7,072 nt of DNA, from positions 1-7,072 of the forward strand of contig CAMFKA010000109.1 of assembly GCA_945957185.1 (NCBI GenBank), written 5' to 3'. Below the pieces are notes generated by a model. It did no database searches and had not been told where the DNA came from. It saw only the letters and a program-made list of their open reading frames with translations. Each line of letters opens with the position of its first letter. Positions within the stretch are counted from its first letter, which is position 1. Both the position numbers and the translations under genes were made by a program. Shown here piece after piece: positions 5,934 to 7,072 of the stretch. Source of the DNA: an uncultured Chlamydiaceae bacterium (lineage in GTDB: Bacteria > Chlamydiota > Chlamydiia > Chlamydiales > Parachlamydiaceae).

Positions 5934-7072
5934 TCAAATGACCAAGACGACAGGATTTTCCAAAATATTTTTTAACGATACAAGGAATTCTGCTCCGGCA
6001 ACTCCGTCTACCACGCGATGATCCGCCGACAACGTCAACGTCATCACTTTTCCCGGGACAACTTGTCCATTGCGGACAACCGGAGTCTCTTGAACTCCAC
6101 CAACCGCCAAAATGGCGGATTGTGGAGGATTTATAATCGCGGCAAAAGAGTTAATACCGTACATCCCTAAATTCGAGACAGTAAAACTGCCCCCCTTGTA
6201 CTCGTGCTCTTGCAGTTTCCCCACTTTTGCTCGAGAAGACAACTCTTTAACCGTCTTGGAAATTTCTACAATGCCTAACACATCGGCGTTTTTGACGATA
6301 GGAGTGATCAATCCGCCATCCACAGTCACCGCTACGGAAATGTCTATCGAACCAAATTTTAAAATGCAGTTTTTCTCTTCGCTGAATCCGCTGTTCACCA
6401 CCGGATGCTTCTCCAATGCCAACGCGCACGCTTTGATGATCAAATCGTTAATCGTGACTGCGATATTGCTCGCTTTCAGCTGCTCACGCAGCGTCAATAG
6501 CGATTCCACCTGCACATTCTGAGTCAAATAAAAATGCGGGATGGAGGCTTTCGCTTGCTGCAAACGCTTCGATATCACTTTACGCATTGGTGTCAGCGGA
6601 ATTTCTACAGTTTCACGAATCGTTTTCTCCCCTTCTACAGGCAAGTCACGGCTCATCACTCTTCCATTGGGCCCCGTTCCTTGTACACCGCTCAGGTCGA
6701 TATCGCGCTGCTTTGCTAATTTCTTTGCTAAAGGCGATGCGACAACCCGCTCGGAAGTTCCACCGACCTTTTTAGCAGGAGGAGGTGTTGCCACTTCCAC
6801 TTTTGGAGCAGGTTTTGCTGCCGCAGGAGCCGCAGGCGCTGGTGTCGATGAAATTTCTTCGTTCTGCTCTTCAGAGAATACAGCAATCGGTTGATTGACT
6901 TTAGCCTCACCGTTCTCCTGAACAATAATTTCTCGAAGCCACCCCTCGTCGAGAGCGTTGAATTCGACTGTCGCCTTGTCGGTTGCCACTTCGATAAGCA
7001 AATCCCCCGCTTCGACGAATTCGCCAACTTTTTTGTGCCACTTGACGATAGTCCCCTCTTCCATTGTGGGAG
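5934..7072 (-). CDS. pdhC: Pyruvate dehydrogenase E2, dihydrolipoamide acetyltransferase (first codons outside window)
   Basis: E2 core subunit of the pyruvate dehydrogenase complex; it transfers the acetyl group from lipoamide to CoA, feeding acetyl-CoA production in the cytoplasm. The frame runs off the right edge. The Met at 7064 is not the start: it is preceded by Pro-Thr codons, giving the PTMEEGT of the lipoyl-domain opening, so the true start is probably only about ten codons beyond the edge. Counting from that Met: lipoyl domain 1-65 with lipoylated K30 (ATDKATVE); an Ala/Pro/Lys-rich flexible linker (about 72-102); an E3-binding domain (107-141, ASPLAKKLA and GTGPNGRV); and an acyltransferase domain (about 150-376) with LSADHRVVDG carrying catalytic H349 and D353. 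One lipoyl domain is visible. A dihydrolipoyl succinyl- or branched-chain transferase is a weaker alternative. The pdhA/pdhB genes would be expected upstream, beyond the right edge. Confidence 0.93.
   Translation of the reverse strand, partial: PTMEEGTIVKWHKKVGEFVEAGDLLIEVATDKATVEFNALDEGWLREIIVQENGEAKVNQPIAVFSEEQNEEISSTPAPAAPAAAKPAPKVEVATPPPAKKVGGTSERVVASPLAKKLAKQRDIDLSGVQGTGPNGRVMSRDLPVEGEKTIRETVEIPLTPMRKVISKRLQQAKASIPHFYLTQNVQVESLLTLREQLKASNIAVTINDLIIKACALALEKHPVVNSGFSEEKNCILKFGSIDISVAVTVDGGLITPIVKNADVLGIVEISKTVKELSSRAKVGKLQEHEYKGGSFTVSNLGMYGINSFAAIINPPQSAILAVGGVQETPVVRNGQVVPGKVMTLTLSADHRVVDGVAGAEFLVSLKNILENPVVLVI

Noticed and set aside
7062..7064. ATG at 7064 as the pdhC start
   Set aside because: The preceding in-frame codons give Pro-Thr, continuing the lipoyl-domain motif, so the gene extends past the window edge.

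Overview
The window looks like chromosomal DNA of a member of the Chlamydiae, most likely an environmental (chlamydia-related) lineage such as the Waddlia/Parachlamydia groups. This is inferred from three things. The predicted products resemble chlamydial families. RNase Z is followed directly by XerC, an order I recall from Chlamydia genomes (from memory, not searched). A hairpin-type two-lobed membrane protein of uncertain identity lies next to them. Base composition is moderate, and coding is dense except for one intergenic region of about 0.5 kb.

Left edge (1-773, minus strand): the N-terminal 257 codons of an HD-domain dNTP triphosphohydrolase (dGTPase family), cut by the window edge. 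A 91-bp divergent intergenic region (774-864) holds candidate promoters for both directions.

Centre (865-4397, plus strand): four tightly packed genes with gaps of 5, 4 and 2 bp, probably one operon. They encode a stand-alone heptose-phosphate adenylyltransferase-like protein (HldE C-domain/RfaE2 type), a GlpG-type rhomboid protease with an unusually long segment after its first membrane helix, RNase Z (tRNA 3' processing) and the tyrosine recombinase XerC (chromosome dimer resolution). They do not form one pathway; they look like a housekeeping unit for envelope, tRNA and chromosome maintenance.

Right (4412-5416, minus strand, convergent with xerC with a 14-bp gap): an unrecognised 334-residue protein. 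It has an acidic Ser-Asp repeat at the N-terminus encoded by 39-bp tandem repeats, a 13-serine run, one hydrophobic helix and a 36-residue two-lobed hydrophobic hairpin. The architecture suggests a secreted or membrane-inserted lineage-specific protein, possibly of the inclusion-membrane type; this is inference.

Intergenic 5417-5933: the promoter region of that gene, then a 337-bp imperfect palindrome (5572-5908). Each arm is about 160 bp and carries three short GC-rich hairpins. It resembles a MITE or a REP/BIME-like cluster and is the most unusual structure in the window.

Right edge (5934-7072, minus strand): the pyruvate dehydrogenase E2 subunit (lipoyl, E3-binding and acyltransferase domains), missing only its first few codons. 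The palindrome starts 25 bp after its stop codon.
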